Assembly: GCF_010509575.1 (NCBI RefSeq)
Contig: NZ_CP048437.1
Coordinates: 2,480,001-2,544,000 of the forward strand
Reading direction: 5' to 3'
DNA length: 64,000 nucleotides
Origin: Faecalibacterium duncaniae
GTDB taxonomy: Bacteria; Bacillota; Clostridia; Oscillospirales; Ruminococcaceae
Both the position numbers and the translations under genes were made by a program. The notes beneath the pieces were generated by a model. The model did no database searches, had not been told where the DNA came from, and saw only the letters and a list, made by a program, of their open reading frames with translations. Of the stretch, positions 1 through 8,518 are shown in pieces (the stretch's first letter is position 1; every line of letters begins with the position of its first letter).

Positions 1-10
1 TCCCCATGGC

Positions 11-547
11 TCACTCCTCCTCCCGCTCACTGTCAAAATCGTCATCCAGCAGGCCCGGGATGGGGGTGACAAGGAGATAGCCCTCCGGCGGGTTGCGCTC
101 TTTCAAAAAGGCATCCACCCCGGGGAACATATATTCCTTGCCGCTGGGGGCCTTGACGGTGTAGATATCCTGTGCGCCGGGGTGATCCACGCTGGTCACC
201 ACGCCGTACACCTTGCCGGTATCGGCATCCCGCACTTCACACCCGATGAGGTCGGCCACATACCACTTGCCCGCAGGCAGGGTGGCATCGTCACGGTCAA
301 AGTAGAACACCTGCCCCCGCAGGGCACGGGCGGCATCCATATCGCTGACCCCTTCCAGCTGGAGCAGGGCCATCTGCCCCTGGGGGCGGATGGAGGTGAT
401 CTTGTAGCACCTGCCGCCCTGGGGGGTGGTGTACAGGCGGCCCACCTTTTTCAGAAAGGCCACGCCGTCACACCACAGCTCCAGCTTCATCTCGCCGCGC
501 ACACCGTGGGTGGTCACCACCTTGCCGGCTTCCAAGTATTTCTGCAT
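11..547 (-). CDS. rimM: Ribosome maturation factor RimM
   Basis: RimM helps 30S subunits mature by binding ribosomal protein S19 and the 16S rRNA head; it acts in the cytoplasm. The 178-residue product has the family layout: an N-terminal beta-barrel beginning MQKYLEAGKVVTTHGVRGE (the GxxHGxxGE-like signature) and a C-terminal PRC-barrel around LIGCEVRDADTGKVYG. The start was set at the ATG preceded by AAAGGAG eight bases upstream; an upstream in-frame ATG would add 18 residues without family resemblance. The order ylxM-ffh-rpsP-khpA-rimM is the classical Bacillota order, with trmD and rplS expected just beyond the window edge. A terminator and repeats lie between this gene and khpA, so it may have its own promoter. 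Confidence 0.95.
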   Translation of the reverse strand: MQKYLEAGKVVTTHGVRGEMKLELWCDGVAFLKKVGRLYTTPQGGRCYKITSIRPQGQMALLQLEGVSDMDAARALRGQVFYFDRDDATLPAGKWYVADLIGCEVRDADTGKVYGVVTSVDHPGAQDIYTVKAPSGKEYMFPGVDAFLKERNPPEGYLLVTPIPGLLDDDFDSEREEE

Positions 548-571
548 TGCTTTTACTCCTTTAGCATCCTC

Positions 572-702
572 ACCCTCTCCGTCATTGCTACGCAATGCCA
601 CCTCTCCCGAGGGGAGAGGCCTTGGCAGTCACCACAAAGTTTCTGGTTTTGCCAAGGGCTCCCCCTTTGGGGAAGCTGGACGCGAAGCGGCCTGAGAGGG
701 CG
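572..702. repeat. Two dispersed palindromic repeats in inverted orientation
   Basis: The left unit begins CCCTCTCCGTCATTGC and carries a CTCTCCCGAGGGGAGAG stem; the right unit begins TTGCCAAGGGCTCCCCCTTT and ends GAGAGGG. The outer ends CCCTCTC and GAGAGGG form an inverted pair. Related copies lie near 3297, 18127, 27976, 40396 and 61672. Confidence 0.75.
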
Positions 703-717
703 AGCTGCCTAATAATA

Positions 718-750
718 CAAAAAGGCCCCTTGCCTTGCGGCAAAGGGCCC
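718..750 (-). terminator. Rho-independent terminator after khpA
   Basis: Read on the minus strand, arms GGCCCTTTGCC and GGCAAGGGGCC enclose a short GCAA loop and are followed by TTTTT. It sits ten bases after the khpA stop and before rimM, so it should end or attenuate the ylxM-ffh-rpsP-khpA transcript. Confidence 0.8.
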
Positions 751-759
751 GTAGGGTGC

Positions 760-993
760 TCAGTCGATCTCAACAAGGACCTTTTCATCGACCCGCACAG
801 CAGCCGCGCGCATCACCACACGAATGGCTTTTGCGATCCGGCCCTGCTTGCCGATGACACGGCCCATATCTCCCTCTGCCACGCTCAGGTGGTAGACGAT
901 GGTGCCGTCCTCGCGGGGCTCGTCCACCGTGACCTTGACGGCTTCCTTGTCCTCCACGAGACCGCGGGCAACTGCCAGCAACAGCTCCTGCAT
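760..993 (-). CDS. khpA: KH-domain RNA-binding protein KhpA (YlqC)
   Basis: This 77-residue protein is a single KH domain. The RNA-binding loop is visible as VIGKQGRIAKAIR (GxxG at residues 48-51, where it reads GKQG), followed by the expected helix. In other Bacillota KhpA pairs with KhpB/Jag and influences cell elongation and small-RNA biology. It lies 16 bases after rpsP and before rimM, the conserved position of this gene. The length is normal for the family. Function beyond RNA binding is inferred from relatives. Confidence 0.93.
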   Translation of the reverse strand: MQELLLAVARGLVEDKEAVKVTVDEPREDGTIVYHLSVAEGDMGRVIGKQGRIAKAIRVVMRAAAVRVDEKVLVEID

Positions 994-1009
994 GAGTCAG
1001 CCCTCCTAC

Positions 1010-1252
1010 TTACAGAATGTTGGACTTCTTCAGCAGAACGCGGACGGTATCGGTGGGCTGTGCGCCGTTGGCGATCCAAGCCTTGGCCTTCTCAGCGTCG
1101 ATCTTCACCTCAGAGGGCTCCTGGTTGGGATCGTAGGTGCCGATCTCCTCGATGAAACGGCCGTCGCGGGGGAAGCGGCTGTCAGCAACAACAACACGAT
1201 AGAAGGGAGCCTTCTTGGCGCCAACGCGGCGCAGACGAATCTTAACTGCCAT
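1010..1252 (-). CDS. rpsP: 30S ribosomal protein S16
   Basis: S16 is a primary 16S rRNA-binding protein of the small subunit. The 80-residue product starts [19 protein letters not shown] and contains [15 protein letters not shown], both diagnostic. The start ATG is preceded by GGAGG at proper spacing; an upstream in-frame extension of 36 residues has no family support. It lies 85 bases after ffh and just before khpA in a conserved operon. Confidence 0.97.
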   Translation of the reverse strand: MAVKIRLRRVGAKKAPFYRVVVADSRFPRDGRFIEEIGTYDPNQEPSEVKIDAEKAKAWIANGAQPTDTVRVLLKKSNIL

Positions 1253-1337
1253 GGTAAATATCCTCCAAAAATGTTTGTGCCCCGTTTGGGGTTTGATTAA
1301 ATCTATCTGTACAACCCCTGCGGGGTGTATACCATTG

Positions 1338-2693
1338 TTATTTGAAGCCGCGGAAGGCATTGGGGTTGCCCATCATGCCGCCCAGTCGGCGGGCAAAGCC
1401 CTTGGGGCTCTTCTTGAACTGCTTCATCATCTTCTGCATCATCTCAAACTGCTTGAGCAGCTTGTTGACATCCTCCACCCGGGTGCCGCTGCCCGCTGCA
1501 ATGCGGCGCTTGCGCTTGGGGTTGATGATGGAGGGCTTTTCACGCTCTTCCTTGGTCATGGAATAGATCATGGCCTCGATGCGGTCAAAGGCTTTCTCGT
1601 CGATCTGGCTGGCATCAATGCCGGACATGCCGGGCATCATGCTCAGCATGGCACCTGCACCGCCCATCTTGCGGATCTGCGCAAACTGGGCCAGCATGTC
1701 GTTCATATCGAACTTGTTTTCCATCATCCGCCGGGCGGTCTCTTCTGCGGCCTTTTCATCGGCGGCATCCTGCGCCTTCTCAATGAGGCTCAGCACATCG
1801 CCCATGCCCAGGATGCGGCTGGCCATGCGGGAGGGATGGAACACTTCCAGATCGTCCAGCTTTTCGCCGGTGCCCTGGAACTTGATGGGCTTGCCGGTGA
1901 CGCTCAGCACCGAAAGTGCCGCGCCACCGCGGGTATCACCATCGGTCTTGGTCAGGATGATGCCGTCGATGCCCACCGTCTCGTTGAAGGTCTTGGCAAC
2001 GTTCACAGCGTCCTGGCCTGCCATGGCATCCACCACCAGCAGCGTCTCGTCCACGGGGACAGCTTCCTTGATCTGCACGAGCTCCTGCATCAGGACCTCG
2101 TCGATCTGCAGACGGCCGGCGGTATCCAGGATCACGATGTCGTTGCCGTAATCCCTGGCGTGGGCCAACGCCTTGCGGGCGATCTCCGGGGGCTTGGCAC
2201 CCGGCAGCGTGAACACGGGTGCACCTGCCTGCCCGCCCACCACCTGCAGCTGGTCGATGGCGGCGGGGCGGTAGATATCGCAGGCCACCAGCATGGGGCG
2301 GCGGCCCTGCTTGATGAAGTATTTGGCAAGCTTGGCTGCGTGGGTCGTTTTACCGTTGCCCTGCAGGCCGCAGAGCATGATGATGGTCTGACCCTTGTTC
2401 TTGACGATCAGGCGGGGGGCTTCCTCGCCGCCCATCAGGGCAACGAGCTCCTCGTTGACGATCTTGACCACCTGCTGGGCGGGGGTCAGGCTCTCCATGA
2501 CCTCCTGACCCATGGCACGCTCGGAGACCTTGGCACAGAAATCCTTGGCAACCTTGTAGTTGACATCGGCTTCCAGCAGAGCCATCCGCACCTCGCGCAT
2601 GGCGGCTTTGATATCGGCCTCGGTCAGCTTGCCGTGGCCGCGCAGCTTTTTGAACACACCGGCAAGGCGGTCGGTCAAAGATTCAAATGCCAT
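1338..2693 (-). CDS. ffh: Signal recognition particle GTPase Ffh
   Basis: Ffh binds 4.5S RNA and signal sequences and targets nascent membrane proteins to FtsY. The 451-residue protein has the N domain (residues 1-95), the G domain with P-loop GLQGNGKTT (109-117) and DTAGR (190-194), [10 protein letters not shown], and a methionine-rich M domain after about residue 300 with the RNA-binding [20 protein letters not shown] stretch. GLQGN replaces the more usual GLQGA. The start was placed at [10 protein letters not shown], preceded by GAGGAG. It follows ylxM by 31 bases, the usual regulator/partner gene. Confidence 0.97.
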   Translation of the reverse strand: MAFESLTDRLAGVFKKLRGHGKLTEADIKAAMREVRMALLEADVNYKVAKDFCAKVSERAMGQEVMESLTPAQQVVKIVNEELVALMGGEEAPRLIVKNKGQTIIMLCGLQGNGKTTHAAKLAKYFIKQGRRPMLVACDIYRPAAIDQLQVVGGQAGAPVFTLPGAKPPEIARKALAHARDYGNDIVILDTAGRLQIDEVLMQELVQIKEAVPVDETLLVVDAMAGQDAVNVAKTFNETVGIDGIILTKTDGDTRGGAALSVLSVTGKPIKFQGTGEKLDDLEVFHPSRMASRILGMGDVLSLIEKAQDAADEKAAEETARRMMENKFDMNDMLAQFAQIRKMGGAGAMLSMMPGMSGIDASQIDEKAFDRIEAMIYSMTKEEREKPSIINPKRKRRIAAGSGTRVEDVNKLLKQFEMMQKMMKQFKKSPKGFARRLGGMMGNPNAFRGFK

Positions 2694-2724
2694 GTTCGGT
2701 GCTCCTCTCAAAATAGTAATGGTG

Positions 2725-3108
2725 TCAGCTCTCGTTGACTTCGTCGATGGAGCGGATCAGCCCCAGCATCTTGTTCAGCGTTGCTGCATACTCAGTGGTG
2801 GTGAGCCTGGCATAGGGGCCGGTGCACTCGAACCGCGCGTCAATGACCAGCTGTTCCAGCTCCTCCAGCTTTTCCTGCACCCGGCGGTAGCGGCCTGCAA
2901 AGCCAACCTTGGCTTCCAGCTCTTTCAGGGTGGTCTCGCCATGCTTGATGGCATCCCGTGCGCCCTGACGGGTGATCCCGAAGTTTTCCCCGATCTCACT
3001 GAGGGAGAGGTCGTCGTTGTAATACTGGTTCAGCATCTCGCGCTGCTTGGGCGTGAGCACCTCGCCATAAAAATCGAGCAGATAGCCCATTTCAAAGTCT
3101 TTTGCCAT
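2725..3108 (-). CDS. ylxM: YlxM family DNA-binding/SRP-associated protein
   Basis: YlxM is a small helix-turn-helix protein encoded before ffh in many Bacillota and implicated in SRP function. The product begins MAKDFEMGYLLDFYGEVLTP, and LSLSEIGENFGITRQGARDA is a sigma-70 region 4-like helix-turn-helix. The start is somewhat uncertain. The chosen ATG has GGAGG about 17 bases upstream, which is long; an ATG eight codons earlier has no ribosome-binding site. This is the first gene of the operon behind a strong promoter. Confidence 0.9.
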   Translation of the reverse strand: MAKDFEMGYLLDFYGEVLTPKQREMLNQYYNDDLSLSEIGENFGITRQGARDAIKHGETTLKELEAKVGFAGRYRRVQEKLEELEQLVIDARFECTGPYARLTTTEYAATLNKMLGLIRSIDEVNES

Positions 3109-3163
3109 GATGCGTTCTGCCCTGACCTCCATTTGTTGTAAAGTTTATTTGCTTTACATACGG

Positions 3164-3192
3164 AGTATAGCAGACATTCTTTTCCTTGTCAA
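3164..3192 (-). promoter_or_regulatory. Strong sigma-A promoter of the ylxM-ffh operon
   Basis: On the minus strand a perfect TTGACA is followed after 17 bases by TATACT. Expected transcription start is near 3157, giving a leader of about 50 bases to ylxM. Confidence 0.88.
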
Positions 3193-3296
3193 GGCTTTTT
3201 TCCATCACTCTGCTGATTTTTCAGCAGATTTTTCTCCATTTTGTCCAATTGCGGCTTGACGCTGGGCACAGGATGCGCTACCTTATAGGTATTAAA

Positions 3297-3358
3297 CCTC
3301 TCAGTCTAGGCCTGATGGCTTTGCCAGCTCCCCTAACAGGGGAGCCCTTGGCATGGCA
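3297..3358. repeat. Dispersed palindromic repeat
   Basis: One copy of the CCTCTCAGTC...GGCTTTGCCAGCTCCCC...GGGGAGCCCTTGGCA family, between the divergent ylxM promoter and the next gene. Its inner stem is AGCTCCCC/GGGGAGC. Confidence 0.75.
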
Positions 3359-3404
3359 GACAGTTCTGTGCTGACTGCTCAGGTTTGCGTAAGGGAGGAA
3401 TTTC

Positions 3405-4316
3405 GTGGCAATCTATCCAAACATCTACCAGACCCTGGTCCCCTGTCCGATCGTGGAGCTGCGGGGCTATCTTGCCGCCTGCGGGCTCAAAGGGCGGCTG
3501 TATGCTTACCTTGATTATAATGGGCCCACCGGCACGTCCCGCGATTCGGTGGCCGAGGGGATGCTGGCCCTTGCGGCGGAAAAGCACAAGCTGCTCCCTG
3601 GCCAGCCCATCATTGAAGCGGCCTCCGGCTCCTTTGCCATGGCGCTGGCCCTTGCCGGGCGGACGGCGGGCCACCCCGTGGTGCTGACCATGCCGGAGGA
3701 TGCCCCGGCCCTGCGGCAGGAATACCTGCTCCGGCTGGGGGCACAGATCCTGCATTCCCCCGCCCAGCGGGGCCTTGCGGGGGCCCGGGCGCTGGCAGAG
3801 ACCACCGCCGCCGAAAAGGGCTGGTACTATATGAACTGGCTTGCCAACGACGATAACCCCGAATACCATCGCCGGGTGACCGGCCCCGCCATCGTGCAGG
3901 CCATCTCCCGGGAGGGCCGCAGTCTCGTGGACACCATCACCGTCGGCGTGGGCAGTGCGGGCACCATCACCGGCGTAGGCGAGACCATCAAGGCCTGGAC
4001 CAACGATGTCCGCATCGTGGCCGTGGAACCCTTTGAGAATCAGGCTCTGGGCGGCGGCTTCACCGGCGGGCACGGCATCCCGGATATCGGCTACGGCATC
4101 GTGCCGGGCAATTACAACGCCTATGTTGTGGATAATGTAGCCGCCGTTACCAGCACCGATGCCAACCGCGCTGCACAGCGGGTCCTTGCCACCGATGCCA
4201 TTCCCGCCTCCCCTGCCGCCGGTGCAGCCCTCCACGCCGCTGCACAGCTGATTGCCACCGGCACCAGCCGCTCGGCGCTGGCCATCTTCAGCGGACGGCA
4301 GGCATTTAATCTATAA
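3405..4316 (+). CDS. Cysteine-synthase-like fold-type II protein lacking the PLP lysine
   Basis: The 303-residue protein is built like CysK/tryptophan synthase-beta enzymes. It keeps the phosphate-binding loop GVGSAGTITGVGE (about residues 183-195) and a substrate-loop equivalent EAASGSFAMAL. However, the segment that normally reads NPxGSxKDR reads GPTGTSRDS, so the Schiff-base lysine is arginine (residue 46, codon CGC at 3540). Canonical PLP catalysis is therefore doubtful. The start is GTG, eight bases after GGGAGGAA. A MATE exporter follows 17 bases later, suggesting co-transcription. It could be a pseudo-enzyme, a regulator, or an enzyme using another residue; homology to the fold is clear, function is not. 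Confidence 0.8.
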   Translation: MAIYPNIYQTLVPCPIVELRGYLAACGLKGRLYAYLDYNGPTGTSRDSVAEGMLALAAEKHKLLPGQPIIEAASGSFAMALALAGRTAGHPVVLTMPEDAPALRQEYLLRLGAQILHSPAQRGLAGARALAETTAAEKGWYYMNWLANDDNPEYHRRVTGPAIVQAISREGRSLVDTITVGVGSAGTITGVGETIKAWTNDVRIVAVEPFENQALGGGFTGGHGIPDIGYGIVPGNYNAYVVDNVAAVTSTDANRAAQRVLATDAIPASPAAGAALHAAAQLIATGTSRSALAIFSGRQAFNL

Positions 4317-4333
4317 AGAAAAGAGAGTTCCAA

Positions 4334-5662
4334 ATGACCAAGGATATGACGACCGGCCCGATCACACCGCTGCTGGTCAATTTCACCATTCCCCTTGTGC
4401 TGGGCAACCTGTTCCAGCTGACCTATAACGCCGTGGACAGCATCATTGTCGGCAAATTCGTGGGCGAGGATGCCCTTGCCGCCGTGGGCACCTCCAACCC
4501 GCTGATGACGCTGGCGATCCTGTTCATCAACGGTGTCTGCCTGGGTGCAGGCATCCTTGTCAGCCTGGCGTTCGGCGCAGGCAACACCGAGCTGGTGGAG
4601 CGTCAGGTCTCCACCACCGCCATTGCAGGCTCCGTCTTTTCCCTGGTGTTCTCGCTGACCTGTGTGATTTTGGCAAACCCGCTGCTCCGTCTGCTGCAGG
4701 TACCGGAAGAGATCCTTCCCATCGCTGTGAACTACCTGCGTATCGTGTTCGGCGGGCTGCTGTTCACCTTCTTCTATAATTTCCTCGCCGCCACCATGCG
4801 CGCGCTGGGCGACAGCAAAAGCGCGCTGTACTTTCTGATGATCAGTTCGGTGCTGAACATCGGCGGTGACCTGTTCTTTGTTGAGGTGCTGGACTGGGGC
4901 TCCGAGGGCTGTGCCCTTTCCACCGTGCTGAGCGAAGCGCTCTGCTGCGTGTTCTGCCTGATCTATATCCGCTGGAAGGTCCCTGTGTTGCAGCTGGGCA
5001 GGCGCTGGTTCATTTTTGACTCCTCGCTGCTGAAAAAGACCATCAGCTACGGCTGGACCAGCGCCATGCAGCAGGCCACCGTTCAGCTGGGCAAGATCGC
5101 CATTCAGGCCATCGTGAACACCATGGGTGTCAGCGCCATGGCAGCCTTTGCCGCCGCAGGCCGCATCGATGACTTTGCCTATGTGCCCCAGCAGAACATC
5201 GGCCATGCCACCACCACCCTGATGGCCCAGAACCGCGGTGCAAGTAAAAAAGAGCGTGTCCGCGCCAGCTTCTTCTGCGGCCTGAAGTTGGAGTTCCTCT
5301 ACGCCATTTTTATCACCGCTGTCTGCTTCTTCTTTGCCGAGCCCATCATCCGGCTCTTCGTCACCGATGCCGCCGTGGTGCATCTGGGAGTGCGCTTTTT
5401 GAAGCTGGTCTCCCTGTTCTATCTGATGCCCTCGCTGACCAATGGCATCCAGGGCGGCTTCCGCGGCCTGGGCGACCTTAAGATCACCCTGAACAGCAGC
5501 ACGCTCAACATGGCAGGCCGTGTGGCGGCCGCTGCCGTCTTTGTGCTGCTGATGAAGATGGATATCGAGGCCCTGCCGTACAGCTATGTTGTGGGCTGGA
5601 TCCTCATGCTGGTCTATGAAGCCCCCATGATGGTGAAGTATCTGCGGAAGGGCGAGCTGTAA
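4334..5662 (+). CDS. MATE family efflux transporter
   Basis: This 442-residue integral membrane protein has the MATE plan of two six-helix halves. The N-terminus PLVLGNLFQLTYNAVDSIIVG is the family hallmark (NxxxxxxDxxxVG). MATE proteins export cationic drugs or metabolites using sodium or proton gradients. It begins 17 bases after the cysteine-synthase-like gene, so a shared transcript is likely; whether their substrates are linked cannot be told from sequence. A second, distinct MATE gene is encoded at 35645-37015. Confidence 0.92.
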   Translation: MTKDMTTGPITPLLVNFTIPLVLGNLFQLTYNAVDSIIVGKFVGEDALAAVGTSNPLMTLAILFINGVCLGAGILVSLAFGAGNTELVERQVSTTAIAGSVFSLVFSLTCVILANPLLRLLQVPEEILPIAVNYLRIVFGGLLFTFFYNFLAATMRALGDSKSALYFLMISSVLNIGGDLFFVEVLDWGSEGCALSTVLSEALCCVFCLIYIRWKVPVLQLGRRWFIFDSSLLKKTISYGWTSAMQQATVQLGKIAIQAIVNTMGVSAMAAFAAAGRIDDFAYVPQQNIGHATTTLMAQNRGASKKERVRASFFCGLKLEFLYAIFITAVCFFFAEPIIRLFVTDAAVVHLGVRFLKLVSLFYLMPSLTNGIQGGFRGLGDLKITLNSSTLNMAGRVAAAAVFVLLMKMDIEALPYSYVVGWILMLVYEAPMMVKYLRKGEL

Positions 5663-5693
5663 GCCTGACACCGCCCCGGGCAGACCCGTGCTC

Positions 5694-6380
5694 TCACTCT
5701 GCCCGCTCGATCTCCCGGTACAGCCATTCCAGTGCATCAGAGATGCCGCCCAGCTGATCGATGAGCTTCTCCTTTACGGCCTTTTTGCCGTCCAGCATGG
5801 TGCCCACGTCCATCACCAGCTCACCGGTGCGGAGCATCAGCTCCGAGTAGCGCGCTGCCGTAATGCCGCTGTGGCCCGCCACAAAGCCGGTGATGCGCTC
5901 CTGCATCTGCTCGAACCATCGCATGGTCTGGGGCACGCCCAAAATCATGCCGGAGTGGCGGACCGGGTGCACCGTCATGGTCGCCGTGGGCACGATAAAG
6001 CTGCGCCGGGCGCTGACTGCCAGCGGGATGCCGATGGAGTGGCCCCCGCCCAGCACGACCGTGGCACTGGGCTTCGAGATGCTGGCAATGAGTTCTGCCA
6101 GCGCCAGCCCGGCCTCCACGTCCCCGCCCACGGTATTGATGAGCACCAGCAGGCCCTCCACAGCGGGGTCCTCCTGCACTGCCACCAGCTGCGGGATCAC
6201 ATGCTCATACTTGGTGGTCTTCTGGCCCTGCGGGGCCTCCACATGGCCCTCGATCTGGCCGATCACGGTCAGGCAGTGGATGGCATGGGGGCCGCGGGTG
6301 CGCCACACCGTGCCCAGATCTTCCAGCTGCTCTTTCTCCAGCCGCTGCTGTTCGGTGGTTTCCTTTTCATATTCCGGCAT
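5694..6380 (-). CDS. ClpP/TepA-like serine protease
   Basis: The 228-residue product has the ClpP/crotonase fold: LLVLINTVGGDVEAGLALAE, the nucleophile region VLGGGHSIGIPLAVS (Ser115) and TMTVHPVR (His138). It resembles the translocation-enhancing-protein (TepA/YmfB) branch, a cytoplasmic ClpP relative without a known ATPase partner, more than ClpP itself. A charged N-terminal 25-residue extension is typical of that branch. It stands alone, convergent with the MATE gene (31 bases apart) and divergent from rex. Confidence 0.85.
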   Translation of the reverse strand: MPEYEKETTEQQRLEKEQLEDLGTVWRTRGPHAIHCLTVIGQIEGHVEAPQGQKTTKYEHVIPQLVAVQEDPAVEGLLVLINTVGGDVEAGLALAELIASISKPSATVVLGGGHSIGIPLAVSARRSFIVPTATMTVHPVRHSGMILGVPQTMRWFEQMQERITGFVAGHSGITAARYSELMLRTGELVMDVGTMLDGKKAVKEKLIDQLGGISDALEWLYREIERAE

Positions 6381-6481
6381 GTTGGCTCCTCCTCAGGGTG
6401 TTTTTTTCAGTGTTCCCGGGGATCGAAGCAATATGCGGCGGCTAAGATTTCTTTACTTTGAAAAAAATTGGCCCAGAGGAT

Positions 6482-6509
6482 TTGACATTCTGTCTCATTG
6501 CAGTATACT
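6482..6509 (+). promoter_or_regulatory. Promoter of rex
   Basis: TTGACA, a 16-base spacer and TATACT. The remaining leader to rex is about 120 bases and AT-rich at first; no Rex-type palindrome was seen in it. Confidence 0.8.
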
Positions 6510-6633
6510 TTATACTAAGAATAAGATTGACAAGTATATATCATTATTGTTCAGAAACTGTCTTAATCGCCGGTGCACCTTGCAGGGTGCAAAGAGACCG
6601 GCATTCCCTTTGGATGAAAGGAGAACCATTTCC

Positions 6634-7275
6634 ATGAACAATCCCGGCAAAGCTTCCCTTCCGGTGATCAAGCGCCTGCCCAAGTACTACCGCTACCTGC
6701 GGACGCTGAAGAACGACGGCATCACCAGCATCTCCTCCCGCGAGCTGGCCGCCCAGATGGGCACCACGGCCTCTCAGGTGCGGCAGGATTTCAACTGCAT
6801 CGGCGACGTGAACGGCCGCCAGGGCATCGGCTACTCGGTGGAGAACCTGCTTTCCATCCTGGAGCATCTGCTGTTCGGCAACGGTGACCTGCTGCCCACC
6901 ATCCTCATCGGCTGCGGCCGGTTGGGCAAGGCAGTCAGCCGCTTCATCACCACCGACACCAACGGCTACAAGCTGATCGCCGCCTTTGACAATTCCCCCA
7001 GCGAGGTGGGCAAAGAGATCAACGGCATCCAGATCTTACACGTTGACGAGCTGGAGGCCTTCTGCGCAGAGCATAAGCCTGAGGTGGCTGTGTTCTGTGT
7101 GCCCCGCAGCGGTGCGGAGGAGCTCAGCGGCCGGCTGGTCGAGCTGGGCATCAAAGGCTTCTGGAACTTCTCCCACTATGACCTGTCGGTGCCCTACCCC
7201 GAAGTGGTGGTGGAGAACGTCCACCTGGGCGACAGCCTGATGAGCCTGGGTTACCGCCTGCGCAATCAGGACTGA
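6634..7275 (+). CDS. rex: Redox-sensing transcriptional repressor Rex
   Basis: Rex senses the NADH/NAD+ ratio and represses fermentation genes when NADH is low. The 213-residue protein has the N-terminal winged helix (LPKYYRYLRTLKNDG, then SSRELAAQMGTTASQVRQDF, residues 11-54) and a Rossmann domain with IGCGRLGKAV and FDNSP. The ATG is 11 bases after AAGGAG; a longer in-frame open stretch upstream has no family similarity. Plausible targets in this window include pflB, whose promoter overlaps a Rex-like box. Confidence 0.96.
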   Translation: MNNPGKASLPVIKRLPKYYRYLRTLKNDGITSISSRELAAQMGTTASQVRQDFNCIGDVNGRQGIGYSVENLLSILEHLLFGNGDLLPTILIGCGRLGKAVSRFITTDTNGYKLIAAFDNSPSEVGKEINGIQILHVDELEAFCAEHKPEVAVFCVPRSGAEELSGRLVELGIKGFWNFSHYDLSVPYPEVVVENVHLGDSLMSLGYRLRNQD

Positions 7276-7309
7276 TCTAACATCTATTCATAACATATCA
7301 CAGAAAACA

Positions 7310-7352
7310 GGCAGCCCTCTCCCCCCGAACGAGCAGAGAGGGTTGCCTTTTT
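7310..7352 (+). terminator. Terminator after rex
   Basis: Arms GGCAGCCCTCTC and GAGAGGGTTGCC are followed by TTTTT. The tdk start lies 16 bases beyond, so tdk may depend on read-through or an unseen promoter. Confidence 0.85.
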
Positions 7353-7367
7353 ATGAGGAGAGCAACT

Positions 7368-7976
7368 ATGGCGAAGCTATACTTCCGATACGGTGCCATG
7401 AACAGCGGCAAAAGCACCGCGCTGATGCAGGTGGCCCACAACTACGAAGAGCAGGGGATGCGGGTGCTGATCCTGAAGCCCCAGGTGGACACCAAGGGCG
7501 GCGGCGAGCTGGTCAGCCGCCTGGGCGTGCGCCGCAGGGCCGACCTGCTCATCCCGCCCGAGGTGGATGTGTTCGAGGCCGTGCGCGCCGCTTCTGCCGG
7601 GGAACAGCCGCTGGCCTGTGTTCTCTGCGACGAGAGCCAGTTCTTTACCCCGGCACAGGCCGAGCAGCTGTTCATGGTCACGGTAGACCTGAACATCCCG
7701 GTCATCTGCTACGGCCTGCGGTCAGACTTCTCCCTCAAGGGCTTCCCCGGCTCCACCCGTCTGCTGGAGCTGGCCCACACCATTGAGGAGATGAAGACCA
7801 TCTGCACCTGCGGGCGCAAGGCCACCTGCAACTGCCGCAGGGTCAATGGGGAGTTCGTCTTTGAGGGCGAGCAGGTCGCCATCGATCTGGAAAACGATGT
7901 GCAGTACGTCAGCATGTGCCCCCAGTGCTATTTCAAGGCACGGCGGGCGTTTTACGCCAAACGGAACGCACAGTAA
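7368..7976 (+). CDS. tdk: Thymidine kinase
   Basis: Phosphorylates thymidine to dTMP with ATP in the salvage pathway. The 202-residue type II enzyme shows the P-loop GAMNSGKST (residues 9-17), the catalytic DESQFF (DEAQF in most relatives), and two cysteine pairs of the zinc lid (CTCGRKATC and CPQC). The ATG used follows GAGGAG; an in-frame ATG five codons earlier lies upstream of that site. It is transcribed with the same orientation as rex and is closed by its own terminator. Confidence 0.95.
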   Translation: MAKLYFRYGAMNSGKSTALMQVAHNYEEQGMRVLILKPQVDTKGGGELVSRLGVRRRADLLIPPEVDVFEAVRAASAGEQPLACVLCDESQFFTPAQAEQLFMVTVDLNIPVICYGLRSDFSLKGFPGSTRLLELAHTIEEMKTICTCGRKATCNCRRVNGEFVFEGEQVAIDLENDVQYVSMCPQCYFKARRAFYAKRNAQ

Positions 7977-8052
7977 GTGTCGATCTCCGGCAGGCACAGG
8001 AGCCCTCTCCTGCGTGAGATCCCAGATCTCCCAAAAGATTTTTACAGTTTTC

Positions 8053-8086
8053 AGAGCGCTGCCCAGCCGGGCAGCGCTCTTTTTTG
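8053..8086 (+). terminator. Terminator after tdk
   Basis: Perfect 12-base arms AGAGCGCTGCCC and GGGCAGCGCTCT with a four-base loop, followed by TTTTTT. Confidence 0.9.
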
Positions 8087-8090
8087 CTCG

Positions 8091-8518
8091 TCCTCTTTTG
8101 AAGTGATATATCAGTTGTATCCCACTGCGAACGTTTTTTGCGCAATTGATATATCAGTTTATAAAATAGCGATATCGTCACTTTTTTCACACGTTGTATA
8201 CAACATTATACCGTCAATTTCGCAACAAGTTACAATACTATTGCAATTTTAGAGGTTCTGCTACACTCTCTCGGCCCGTTTCTATGCAATCTATCCAATT
8301 ATGCAGATTGCATATTTTTTCGCTCCAAGTTTATTCATTTCGGCAATGCCGTCAAATCGCTGCAAATCACGAGAGCAATATTTGTTCGTTTTTTGTCCGT
8401 ATCACTTCAATTTACATCTTTCTTTTTCCCATCCCTTTTGTTATCATATTTGTATACAACGAGCCTTGTGCAGAAAGGCCCGCTCGATGTTTTTTGATTT
8501 ATTAGGAGGAGAACAACA
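8091..8518 (+). promoter_or_regulatory. AT-rich control region of the pectin-oligomer transporter
   Basis: This roughly 430-base gene-free stretch is much more AT-rich than its surroundings. It contains two TGATATATCAGTT-type direct repeats (near 8104 and 8145) and two near-identical palindromes, GTTGTATACAAC at 8193-8204 and TTGTATACAAC at 8450-8460, the latter 59 bases before the first transporter gene. Such GTATAC-centred palindromes are common GntR-family operators. No ideal -35/-10 pair was identified. Confidence 0.55.

Noticed and set aside
8100..8165. Repeated GATATATCAG units suggesting a CRISPR or iteron array
   Set aside because: Only two copies, unequal flanks and no regular spacing; no cas or rep gene is near.
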